Source: Nioella sp965215655 (GTDB lineage Bacteria > Pseudomonadota > Alphaproteobacteria > Rhodobacterales > Rhodobacteraceae). From it: a DNA stretch of 64,000 nucleotides. Below, piece by piece: positions 1 through 9,098 of this stretch. The notes beneath the pieces are model-generated. The model was given only the letters and a program-made list of their open reading frames with translations. It was not told the origin of the DNA and made no database searches. The stretch covers positions 434,001 to 498,000 of the forward strand of contig NZ_OZ244111.1 of NCBI RefSeq assembly GCF_965215655.1. Reading direction: 5' to 3'. Numbering within the stretch: position 1 is the stretch's first letter; the number at the start of each line of letters is the position of its first letter. Position numbers and translations under genes: made by a program.

Positions 1-33
1 AAGGCCGTCGCTGCCCGCGCCGCGCTGGCCTGA
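1..33 (+). CDS. 3' end of an upstream gene (partial)
   Basis: Eleven codons from the window edge are open in frame 1 and end at TGA (31-33), giving an Ala-rich tail (KAVAARAALA). A GC-rich hairpin-like C5/G6 pair follows at once (34-52), as expected after a gene end. The stretch is too short to identify, and the open frame could be chance. Confidence 0.3.
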   Translation, partial: KAVAARAALA

Positions 34-46
34 CCCCCGAAAACAG

Positions 47-115
47 GGGGGGTGCCATGCGTACACCCCCTGTACACCCCCCGTACACCCCTCGTGCAGA
101 CAAAAAGCCGGTTTC
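47..115 (+). repeat. dispersed intergenic repeat, copy A (GTACACCCCCC units)
   Basis: About 69 bp containing three units of GTACACCCCCY spaced 11 bp apart, preceded by a G-run and ATGC. A nearly identical copy lies on the opposite strand at 34414-34481. Both copies could encode the same first 11 residues, MRTPPVHPPYT, from an ATG preceded by a G-rich run. The repeat sits between the end of a plus-strand gene and the 3' end of the convergent DUF4166 gene. Its function is unknown. Confidence 0.75.
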
Positions 116-656
116 AGTCCGGTCGCAGCTGCCCGCGATAGCGGATGAGCAGCCCGACCAGGGGCAGCGACGCCGATACGTCAAAGCCGAAATCGCCCGC
201 CTCTGTCTGACCTTCGCTCGTCTCGCTGCGCGGGGTCAGCCAGCGGGGCATGGGCAGGCCCAGAACATGCATCCGGTCGATGCCGTAGTGCAGCCGCCCG
301 TCCTGCATCCACAAGGACATGCGCAGGCGCACCGGGCCAAAGCGTTCGATGACCGCGCGGCCATCGCCTGAGACGCTCAAGCGGGATTGCGTGACATGGC
401 CGCCGAAGTCGCGCCGCCAGATGCAGTCGCCATCCGGGCCCGGCTGGATCAGCAAGGTGACCGGCAGATCGGGGGCGGCCTGCGGAAACCCCCCAAGCCA
501 TAGCGCCAGACGAGCGACAGGGGACGCACCCCGCGTAACCCCACACCGACCCGAAAAACTGGCCTCGCCCCGCACGTCATGCAGGGCAGCCACGGCGGGG
601 GGCAGGGTCAATCCGGTAACGCGGGACACCCGCGCAACCGGGTCCATCAGCCCCAT
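114..656 (-). CDS. DUF4166 domain protein
   Basis: This 180-residue protein resembles the DUF4166 domain, which is often found at the C-terminus of saccharopine-dehydrogenase-like or SDR fusion proteins but is free-standing here. Recognisable points are the N-terminal LPPAVAALHDV stretch, the central WRRDFGGH segment and a hydrophobic end (LPLVGLLIRYRGQL). No signal peptide or membrane segment is evident, and no catalytic role is known for the domain. The start overlaps the end of the upstream DCC-oxidoreductase gene by 10 bp, so the two are probably co-transcribed. The assignment is from remembered family pattern. Confidence 0.6.
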   Translation of the reverse strand: MGLMDPVARVSRVTGLTLPPAVAALHDVRGEASFSGRCGVTRGASPVARLALWLGGFPQAAPDLPVTLLIQPGPDGDCIWRRDFGGHVTQSRLSVSGDGRAVIERFGPVRLRMSLWMQDGRLHYGIDRMHVLGLPMPRWLTPRSETSEGQTEAGDFGFDVSASLPLVGLLIRYRGQLRPD

Positions 657-1090
657 CCGCCGGGCAGGAAGCGGGCCCGCAAATCGGCGTCGGGGATCAT
701 GCAGGTGTCATGGCGTCCGAACCAGCGATAGCGGTTGCGTGCGATCAGGGAATAGGCCGGGTCGGCCAGCCAGCCGGGCAGCCAGCCGATGCAGGACAGC
801 CACCGCCACCCCCCGCCGATCACCCGCAGGGCGGCTGCAACCGCGCGGGTCTTGGCATGGCATTCGCCCGCGACGAGAACCAGCGTGGTCTCATAGTTTT
901 CGGTGGACAGGCCAAGCGCGGCGTAAATCTGCTGCCCAAGCGGCGATTGCGCGGTGACGAAGCGCAGGCGCCTCTCACGGTCATGTTTCAGCAGAAACCG
1001 GAAACTGTGGGCACAGAGCACGCATTCCCCGTCGAACACCACCACGGGGGCGGGACCGATCAGGTCAGAGAGGGGCGCGGGCAGCTGCAT
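647..1090 (-). CDS. DCC-family thiol-disulfide oxidoreductase (DUF393)
   Basis: The 147-residue protein starts its conserved core with VVFDGECVLC, the DxxCxxC signature of the DCC/YuxK family (DUF393), which has a thioredoxin-like fold. The following FRFLLKHD and the RFVTAQSPLGQ segment are typical. Family members are predicted cytosolic redox proteins with no settled substrate. The gene overlaps the downstream DUF4166 gene by 10 bp and lies just downstream of the HlyU-like gene on the same strand, so a small operon is likely. Confidence 0.8.
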   Translation of the reverse strand: MQLPAPLSDLIGPAPVVVFDGECVLCAHSFRFLLKHDRERRLRFVTAQSPLGQQIYAALGLSTENYETTLVLVAGECHAKTRAVAAALRVIGGGWRWLSCIGWLPGWLADPAYSLIARNRYRWFGRHDTCMIPDADLRARFLPGGWG

Positions 1091-1108
1091 TGCGGGTCCC
1101 TCGTCCGA

Positions 1109-1378
1109 TCAGAAAATCTTGTCGCCCATCTGGTCGATCATGGACTTGGCTTTCTCGATCGAGGCTTCTGCGGCCTGATCGGCCCCGTGCAGCATGTCGG
1201 CGCGGATCAGGTGGTGGGACTTCATCTCTCCGCCGATCTCCTTCTCGATCCGGGCGGCGATGCGGTAACCGTCGGGTTCCTTCATCGGCTCGGGGAAGAT
1301 GGTGTAGCCGTTATAGAGGGTGGGCTCGGGGCCCTTGGGGGTTTCGGACCCGCCGAAGAGTTTCTTGAAAAGGGACAT
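1109..1378 (-). CDS. HlyU-family protein
   Basis: An 89-residue protein of the HlyU family, named after a Vibrio haemolysin activator; in alphaproteobacteria its role is not established. It begins MSLFKKLFGG and carries the family pattern of a short YNGYTIFPEP strand followed by RIAARIEKEIGGE and the SHHLIRAD segment. I chose the ATG at 1378 because AGGAG lies 7 bases upstream; the earlier in-frame ATG at 1384 would leave only one base between that ribosome site and the start. No membrane segment is seen. Confidence 0.72.
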   Translation of the reverse strand: MSLFKKLFGGSETPKGPEPTLYNGYTIFPEPMKEPDGYRIAARIEKEIGGEMKSHHLIRADMLHGADQAAEASIEKAKSMIDQMGDKIF

Positions 1379-1445
1379 GCGCATGCTCCTGACCTGTTCG
1401 GGGCGGAGTGAAGCAAAGGCAGGCGGCGATGTCCATGGGGCGGGT

Positions 1446-1679
1446 TCAGCCGCGTGCCGGCTGCGTTGGGATCAGCCTGAGGACCAGCAGCAGCCAGGGC
1501 AGGCCGTGCAGGGCAAGGTCGAAGATGTCGATGGGGCGGGTCAGGGTGCCGCCCGCCAGCATCCTGAGCTTTTCCCAGATATGCGGTTCGGGCGTGAAGG
1601 GGGCGAGGCCGAGGGTGAGGCAGGCAAGGATCAGGTAGATCACGGGGATCGCGTCGAGGCGGCGTTTGAGGGCGGACAT
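1446..1679 (-). CDS. small two-segment membrane protein
   Basis: A 77-residue protein with two hydrophobic segments (VIYLILACLTLGLAPF near residues 12-27 and LALHGLPWLLLVLRLI near 57-72) separated by a short polar loop. It resembles small Rhodobacteraceae proteins usually labelled RND transporter-like, but nothing shows a transport role. The ATG at 1679 is preceded by AGGAAG at good spacing; the frame is open further upstream but without a comparable start. Function is unknown. Confidence 0.55.
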   Translation of the reverse strand: MSALKRRLDAIPVIYLILACLTLGLAPFTPEPHIWEKLRMLAGGTLTRPIDIFDLALHGLPWLLLVLRLIPTQPARG

Positions 1680-1778
1680 GGGTGGCTTCCTGGGTGGGTC
1701 GGGCGGAGTGAAACAGGCAGGGCAGGGGATGTCTATGGGGGGAATGCCCTGCGCGGCGAAGGCGAAGCCGCTTGGGAT

Positions 1779-1802
1779 GGTGTGCAGAATTGCCCACCCT
1801 AC
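1779..1802. repeat. REP-like palindrome (degenerate copy)
   Basis: GGTGTGCA, a 4-base loop and TGCCCACC followed by CTAC match the REP elements around the transposase gene at 41 kb, with one mismatch in the left arm. It lies 39 kb from the other copies, between two minus-strand genes. Confidence 0.65.
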
Positions 1803-1895
1803 TTGATGGGGGACAAAGTGGCAGAAGCCGAGGTTTGAATCGCCTTCGCGCGCGTTGCGATGGCGCTTTGGAGGCACTGGAAAGCCTTGCCTGAG

Positions 1896-2542
1896 CTATG
1901 CTTGCTCAAGCAGCGTCACGTCGGGGTAGATATGATGCATGAAGGCAGAGAGAGGATGATTTCCACGTAGCCCCAACTTCAGGTCCGCTGCGGTGTATGC
2001 ACATTGCCAAGTTTCGATGTCTGAGGGCCCCGCTACCTCTTTCACATTGAGGAAATCGACGAAGAGCAAATGGGCATCGACGCCAGATTGACGCAGCCAC
2101 CACAGATGCGCGATGCGGTTTGCGTACTGATAGTACCTTTGCGTCCAATCGAATTGCGACTCGACGCCGAGAGCGTCTTTCACGCGATCAAACGACGTCC
2201 TGATCTTCAGCAGCGAGGACTCCGAGGCCTGACAGGCTGGGGAAACGAACTCGGGAACACGAGCCTTGGCCTCGACAAGGACGATCTTGTCTCCGGCCAG
2301 CCCCAACGCATCCCACTGAGGGCCGCGACGGGGCCAGAATTCGGCCAATTCATTCTCCAGCCACGAGAGATTGAGACGCCGTAGAAACGCGCCGTCGCGA
2401 TACTCTGCGAAGGCATCGTTCTTTAGCGGCGATACCCAGTTGATCGGACCAAGGTCGGGATGTGCTAACAGTTCGGGCCGTGTCTCAACGGCCCGTTGTA
2501 TCCACTTGAGGCTCCCCCGCGAACCCTCCGGCTGTTCGACTC

Positions 2543-2546
<4 letters not shown>
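1896..2546 (-). CDS. PD-(D/E)XK nuclease-like protein of unknown function
   Basis: A 216-residue protein that I cannot place in a named family. It has the layout of a PD-(D/E)XK nuclease core: an acidic helix (WLENELAEF, 62-70), PQWDALG with Asp79, then a hydrophobic strand ending VEAKA with Glu92 and Lys94, and later a helix with QYANRIAHLWWLRQ before a second strand (AHLLFVDFL). Family knowledge says Asp, Glu and Lys in this arrangement bind metal; nuclease activity here is inference. It starts with GTG at 2546, overlapping the rpoD stop by 4 bases (GTGA), so it may be translationally coupled. Base composition looks less GC-rich than rpoD, suggesting possible acquisition. Confidence 0.6.
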
Positions 2547-4531
<1,985 letters not shown>

Positions 4532-4589
4532 ACGGTATCCCCTTCGCGGGCGAGGTGATTCGCCCCATGCGTCAAATGCTGTTCTAAGC

Positions 4590-4606
4590 GCGAATCACTG
4601 ATTCGC
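4590..4606. promoter_or_regulatory. 17-bp palindrome with two GANTC sites upstream of rpoD
   Basis: GCGAATCA and TGATTCGC flank one central base. Each arm contains a GANTC sequence (GAATC, GATTC), the target of the CcrM DNA methyltransferase in alphaproteobacteria. It sits in the short dnaG-rpoD gap. An operator or methylation-sensitive control site for rpoD is inference. Confidence 0.5.
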
Positions 4607-4615
4607 ACACCCGCG

Positions 4616-6544
4616 CTAGCGGGTTTTCTTCTCCCAAGGGCGGGTTTCTATCAAGTCCCGCAAGCGTTTGGACAGGGCGCTTTCATCTTCCGGCGATGCC
4701 GAGCTGTTACTGGTTTTCGGCGCATCCGCCTGCTGGCGGGCGTGAAGCGCGCTGTTCAAACGCCAGCCAAGCCGTGATTCGTCGCCCCCGTCGAGGTCCT
4801 CCAGCGCCTCGGCCATTTCGTTCTGTATGCCGCGCCGCGCCGCGAGCTTTGCAAATTCCTCGGCCAGACAGAGGGCCGCTTTTTCCGTATCGCCGGGCGC
4901 GCGCACACAGGGTGCGATACGCACGTGGCCCAGAGACAGCAGTTTTTCAAGGGCTGCAGACAAATTTGCCTGGTCGAGCGCCGCGCGCAGGCTGTCGGGG
5001 TCGCGTTCCGGTGTGCCCAGAAGAAACCCGGTCAGCCGCGCCTGGTCGGGGTCCGTGGGGTCCAGCCGGTCGAGCGCATGTTCGAACTCGTCGATCAGGG
5101 ACGGCGTCAGGCAGAGCGTGGCAAGGATCAGCGCCGCGCGCATGTCGAGATCACTCATCGCCCCGGCGGCCAGTGGCGTCAGTCGGGTCTCGGCCATCGG
5201 TGTGGCAACGCCCTTGTTCGGGAACCGGCCCGGCTGCCATGTCCCACGGGCCGGTCGGGGTGCGCGGAACAGCTCGAACCGCATGTCCTTCAACACCTGC
5301 CCGTAATGGTGGCGCAGGGACGGGTCCTTGATCTGGCCGATGGCCTGGCGCAGCGATTTGTCCAGCGCGGCGCGGCGTTCGGGGCTGTCGAAGACCTTGC
5401 CTTCCGTTTCACGCTGCCACAGCAGTTTGACCATTGGCTCGGCACGATCCAGCAGCTCCTGCATGGCGCCTGCGCCCTTTTCCTTGATCAGGTCGTCGGG
5501 GTCCTTGCCCTGCGGCAGCAGCACGAAACGCAGGGATTTGCCCGCCTCCAGCAGCGGGAGGGCAAGGTCGATCAGGCGCATTGCGGCTTGCAACCCGGCC
5601 CGGTCGCCATCGAGCGCCACAATGGGTTCATCAGAGATACGCCATAACAGGGCCAGCTGGGGTTCCGTGATCGCGGTGCCAAGGGGCGCGACGGCGGCCC
5701 CGAACCCCGCCCGGTCAAGCGCGATCACGTCCATGTAACCTTCGGCCACGATCAAGGGCTGGCCTTTGCCCGCCGCCTCTCTCGCCGGGCCGTGGTTGTA
5801 GAGCGCGCGGCCCTTGTCGAAGAGCTCCGTTTCGCGGGAGTTCAGGTATTTCGCCCGTGCGTTCGGGTCCATCGCCCTGCCGCCAAAGCCGATACACCGC
5901 CCGCGCGGGTCGCGGATGGGGAACATGATGCGGTCGCGGAAGGCATCATAAGGCGCGCCGCCATCATCGGGTTTCGTGGCGATCCCGGCGGCGATGATCA
6001 GATCGGGGTCGTGGCCCTTTTCCTTCAGGGCCTGAAACGCCCCCTGCCGCGATCCCGGCGCATAGCCCAGTTCGAACCGGTCCTCAGCCGTCTGATCCAG
6101 CCCCCGCCGGTCAATATAGGCCCGCGCTTGCGCCCCCGCTGACGCCCGCAATTGCAGCCGGTACCACGCCACGGCGGCCTCGGTCACCTCGGCCAGCTGC
6201 GTGCGGCGGTCGGCCTTTTCCTGCGCGCGAGGGTCGCGGGCGGGCATGGTCATCCCGGCTTCGCGGGCGAGGATCTCCACCGCCTCCATGAAGCCGACAT
6301 TTTCGGTGGCTTGCACGAAGCTCAGCGCATCGCCCTTCTCGTGGCAGCCGAAGCAGTAATAGAACCCCTTGCGGTCATCGACGTGGAAGCTGGCGGTCTT
6401 TTCCTGGTGGAACGGGCACGGCGCCCACATGTCGCCCTTGCCCTGGTTCGACTTGCGCTGATCCCACGTGACCTTGCGCCCCACGACCTGCGTCAGGGAG
6501 ATTCGGGTGCGAAGTTCATCCAGGAAACCGGGGGGCAGACTCAT
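4616..6544 (-). CDS. dnaG: DNA primase
   Basis: The 642-residue primase makes RNA primers at the replication fork. The CHC2 zinc finger uses Cys43, His46, Cys64 and Cys67 (CPFH ... CFGC). The TOPRIM core follows, with VAEGYMDV and ALDGDRAG supplying the acidic metal-binding residues, and the C-terminal part should bind DnaB helicase. I chose ATG 6544 (MSLPPGFLDE) because homologues begin here; the frame stays open 36 codons further upstream without family similarity. It is followed by rpoD after 84 bp on the same strand. Confidence 0.97.
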   Translation of the reverse strand: MSLPPGFLDELRTRISLTQVVGRKVTWDQRKSNQGKGDMWAPCPFHQEKTASFHVDDRKGFYYCFGCHEKGDALSFVQATENVGFMEAVEILAREAGMTMPARDPRAQEKADRRTQLAEVTEAAVAWYRLQLRASAGAQARAYIDRRGLDQTAEDRFELGYAPGSRQGAFQALKEKGHDPDLIIAAGIATKPDDGGAPYDAFRDRIMFPIRDPRGRCIGFGGRAMDPNARAKYLNSRETELFDKGRALYNHGPAREAAGKGQPLIVAEGYMDVIALDRAGFGAAVAPLGTAITEPQLALLWRISDEPIVALDGDRAGLQAAMRLIDLALPLLEAGKSLRFVLLPQGKDPDDLIKEKGAGAMQELLDRAEPMVKLLWQRETEGKVFDSPERRAALDKSLRQAIGQIKDPSLRHHYGQVLKDMRFELFRAPRPARGTWQPGRFPNKGVATPMAETRLTPLAAGAMSDLDMRAALILATLCLTPSLIDEFEHALDRLDPTDPDQARLTGFLLGTPERDPDSLRAALDQANLSAALEKLLSLGHVRIAPCVRAPGDTEKAALCLAEEFAKLAARRGIQNEMAEALEDLDGGDESRLGWRLNSALHARQQADAPKTSNSSASPEDESALSKRLRDLIETRPWEKKTR

Positions 6545-6690
6545 GGGGCGGAGTATCCTGCGGGCACGGGGGGAAGTCCAGCGGGCGCGGACGGGTGCAA
6601 TTCCATGATTTCGCCACATTTGCGCCTGAATGCGGGCACAATGTGACGGCATTCAGGCAATCTGGGGGCGCTTCCGAGAGGAAACGCAAG

Positions 6691-6879
6691 ATGTTTGCCG
6701 AATTTCTTACCGCCGAGTCCGGTGCCGTGACCGTCGACTGGACCATCATGACCGCTTTCGTCTGCGGCCTTGCCCTGTCCGTGATCGGTCTGCTCAGTGC
6801 AGGGGCACAGGAGCCGACCAACGGGCTGAACGCCACACTGTCCTCCGACGTGATCGGCAACCACTCCAGTTTCGACTGA
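6691..6879 (+). CDS. small Flp-pilin-like membrane peptide
   Basis: A 62-residue peptide starting MFAEFLTAESGAVTVDWTIM, followed by one hydrophobic segment (VCGLALSVIGLLSAGA). The ESGAVTVDW stretch resembles the N-terminal processing and helix region of Flp/TadE-type pilins, with the conserved acidic residue early in the hydrophobic helix. The ATG follows GAGAGGAAA at suitable spacing. No tad genes are nearby, so it may be an orphan or not a true pilin. It diverges from dnaG. Confidence 0.6.
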   Translation: MFAEFLTAESGAVTVDWTIMTAFVCGLALSVIGLLSAGAQEPTNGLNATLSSDVIGNHSSFD

Positions 6880-6923
6880 CATCGCATCTCGACGCCGGGT
6901 CCGGTTTGGACCAGTCTGCCCCC

Positions 6924-7346
6924 ATGCTGACCCGGTTCGAGATCCCCACCCAAGGCCCCGGCCTGTACGAATTCACAGCCCCGCTGGACCGATGGCTGGC
7001 GGGGTTGTCCGTGTCTGACGGGCTGCTGACGCTGTTCATCCAGCACACATCGGCGTCCCTGCTGGTGCAGGAAAATGCCGATCCCGAGGTGCAGACCGAC
7101 CTGACCGCGTTCTTTCACCGGCTGGTGCCGCCCACGACCGACCCGTCGATGGCTTACCTGACCCACACCTATGAAGGCCCCGATGACATGCCCGCCCATA
7201 TCAAGGCGGCGATGATGCCCGTGTCGCTGAGTATCCCGGTCAGCGAAAGCCGGATGCAGCTTGGCACCTGGCAGGGGGTCTATGTGGTCGAACACCGGAC
7301 CCGCCCGCACCGGCGGCAGGTGGTGGCCAAGCTGCTGCCCGGCTGA
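6924..7346 (+). CDS. YjbQ family protein (UPF0047)
   Basis: A 140-residue protein matching the YjbQ/UPF0047 family throughout: an N-terminal strand pair, LFIQHTSASLLVQENADPEVQ, and a C-terminal LGTWQGVYVVEHR with the conserved GTWQG. The family forms compact cytosolic trimers, and weak thiamin phosphate synthase activity has been reported for some members; the native role is not settled. The start at ATG 6924 aligns with the usual N-terminus. It is 44 bp after the pilin-like gene and 123 bp before nrdR. Confidence 0.88.
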   Translation: MLTRFEIPTQGPGLYEFTAPLDRWLAGLSVSDGLLTLFIQHTSASLLVQENADPEVQTDLTAFFHRLVPPTTDPSMAYLTHTYEGPDDMPAHIKAAMMPVSLSIPVSESRMQLGTWQGVYVVEHRTRPHRRQVVAKLLPG

Positions 7347-7469
7347 TCCCTTATCTTGGGGGTTACAATTCCCCTCTACCCAAGGTCTCGCGGCTGACCT
7401 ATAGTGCCTGTGGATAACTGGGGCATCAGACCCCAGTGGCAGAGCAGAGTGGAAGAGGGGATCAGGCCC

Positions 7470-7934
7470 ATGCGGTGCCCGTTTTGCGGAAATGTCGATA
7501 CCCAAGTGAAGGATTCACGCCCGGCGGAGGATCACGTGGCCATCCGGCGGCGGCGCTTCTGTCCGGCCTGTGGCGGGCGCTTCACCACCTATGAGCGCGT
7601 TCAGCTGCGCGACCTCGTGGTGATCAAGACCAATGGCAAGCGCGAGGATTTCGACCGCGACAAGCTGGAACGCTCGATCCGCATCTCGATGCAGAAACGC
7701 CCGGTGGACCCTGAACGCATCGACCAGATGATTTCCGGCATCGTGCGGCGGCTGGAAAGCATGGGCGAGACCGACATCCCCTCGAAGCAGATCGGCGAGA
7801 TCGTGATGGAGGCGCTCGCACGGATCGACACCGTGGCCTATGTGCGCTTTGCCAGCGTCTACAAGAATTTCCAAGCCGCTGACGATTTCGAGGATTTCGT
7901 GGCCGAGCTGAGGCCCCCGAGCCCCGAAGGCTGA
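7470..7934 (+). CDS. nrdR: transcriptional repressor NrdR
   Basis: The 154-residue protein is the nucleotide-sensing repressor of ribonucleotide reductase genes. The N-terminal zinc ribbon uses Cys3, Cys6, Cys31 and Cys34 (RCPFC ... CPAC), followed by the basic RRRRF that contacts DNA, and the ATP-cone domain begins at VVIKTNGKREDFDRDK. Start MRCPFCGN is the standard N-terminus. ribD follows after 3 bp, so the two are co-transcribed; nrdR-ribD linkage is widespread in alphaproteobacteria. Confidence 0.97.
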   Translation: MRCPFCGNVDTQVKDSRPAEDHVAIRRRRFCPACGGRFTTYERVQLRDLVVIKTNGKREDFDRDKLERSIRISMQKRPVDPERIDQMISGIVRRLESMGETDIPSKQIGEIVMEALARIDTVAYVRFASVYKNFQAADDFEDFVAELRPPSPEG

Positions 7935-7937
7935 GCC

Positions 7938-9044
7938 ATGACCCAGGACGATGCCCGCTGGATGCGCCATGCGCTGAGCCTTGGGGCGCGCGGGGCGGGT
8001 CAGGTCTGGCCCAATCCGGCCGTGGGCTGCGTCATCGTCAAGCATGGTCGTGTGGTGGGCCGTGGCTGGACCGCGCCGGGCGGGCGTCCGCATGCGGAAC
8101 CGCAGGCGCTGGATCAGGCCGGGGATGAGGCCGTGGGGGCAACCGCCTATGTCACGCTGGAACCCTGCGCGCACTGGGGCCAGACCCCGCCTTGTGCCGA
8201 TGCGCTGATCCGTGCCTCGGTCGCCCGCGTGGTGGTGGGCCTGCGCGATCCCGATCCGCGAACGGACGGGTCGGGCATCGACCGGCTGCGGGACGCGGGG
8301 GTCGCGGTGACCGGCCCGGTGCTGGAGAATGAGGCCCGCCGCGCACATCGCGGGTTTCTGTGCCGCGTTCTGAAGGGCCGCCCGCGCCTGACCCTGAAGC
8401 TGGCCAGCTCCTTCGACGGGCGCATTGCCACGGCCACGGGCGAAAGCCAGTGGATCACCGGGCCTGACGCGCGCCGGGCGGTGCACGCCATGCGGATGCG
8501 CCATGACGCAGTGATGGTGGGGGCGGGCACCGCGCGCGCCGATGACCCGTCGCTGACGGTGCGCGGCATAGGGGCGGTGCGTCAGCCAGTGCGCGTGGTG
8601 ATCTCGCGCCGTCTCGACCTGCCCCTGGACGGGATGCTGGCCCGCAGCGCGCGCGAGGTGCCGGTCTGGGTGATCTGCGGCGACAGCGCTGATCCCGATC
8701 TTCGCGCCGCCTGGGATGGCCTCGGGGCGCGGGTATTGACGGTCGCAACGGGTCCGGGCGGGCAGATCGACCCGAAAGCAGCGCTGGAAGCGCTTGGCCG
8801 CGAGGGACTCACTTCGGTCTTTTGCGAAGGCGGGGGTGCGCTGGCCGCGTCGCTGCTGTCCGCCGACCTCGTGGACGACCTCGTCGGCTTTACCGCCGGA
8901 ATGGTGATCGGCGCCGAGGGGCAGCCGGGGATCGGTGCAATGGGGCTGGCGGACCTGGCCGAAGCCCCGCGCTTTCAGTTGCGGAAAACCAGCAGGATTG
9001 GTGCCGACATCCTCCACGAGTGGACCCGCCCTCTTTCATCTTGA
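7938..9044 (+). CDS. ribD: bifunctional diaminohydroxyphosphoribosylaminopyrimidine deaminase / 5-amino-6-(5-phosphoribosylamino)uracil reductase
   Basis: The 368-residue enzyme carries out the second and third steps of riboflavin synthesis. The N-terminal deaminase has the zinc site His52-Ala-Glu54 plus Cys77 and Cys86 (PCAHWGQTPPC). The C-terminal NADPH-dependent reductase begins near RPRLTLKLASSFDGRIA and ends with VFCEGGGALAASLL. It is 3 bp after nrdR. Riboflavin synthase lies 4.8 kb downstream on the same strand, separated by the oppositely oriented capsule block. Its last codons overlap one copy of the dispersed GCCAAGATGAA-type motif. Confidence 0.96.
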   Translation: MTQDDARWMRHALSLGARGAGQVWPNPAVGCVIVKHGRVVGRGWTAPGGRPHAEPQALDQAGDEAVGATAYVTLEPCAHWGQTPPCADALIRASVARVVVGLRDPDPRTDGSGIDRLRDAGVAVTGPVLENEARRAHRGFLCRVLKGRPRLTLKLASSFDGRIATATGESQWITGPDARRAVHAMRMRHDAVMVGAGTARADDPSLTVRGIGAVRQPVRVVISRRLDLPLDGMLARSAREVPVWVICGDSADPDLRAAWDGLGARVLTVATGPGGQIDPKAALEALGREGLTSVFCEGGGALAASLLSADLVDDLVGFTAGMVIGAEGQPGIGAMGLADLAEAPRFQLRKTSRIGADILHEWTRPLSS

Positions 9045-9060
9045 TAAAAATACCCACCGG
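9034..9060 (-). repeat. dispersed intergenic motif, copy 1
   Basis: Read on the minus strand this is GGTGGGTATTTTTATCAAGATGAAA, one of four copies of a motif with consensus GGTATTTTTGCCAAGATGAA. It lies between the convergent ribD and kpsC genes and overlaps the end of ribD. Confidence 0.6.
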
Positions 9061-9098
9061 CGGAATTTTCTTCTAAGAAAACTCGTGCGCCCAGAATT

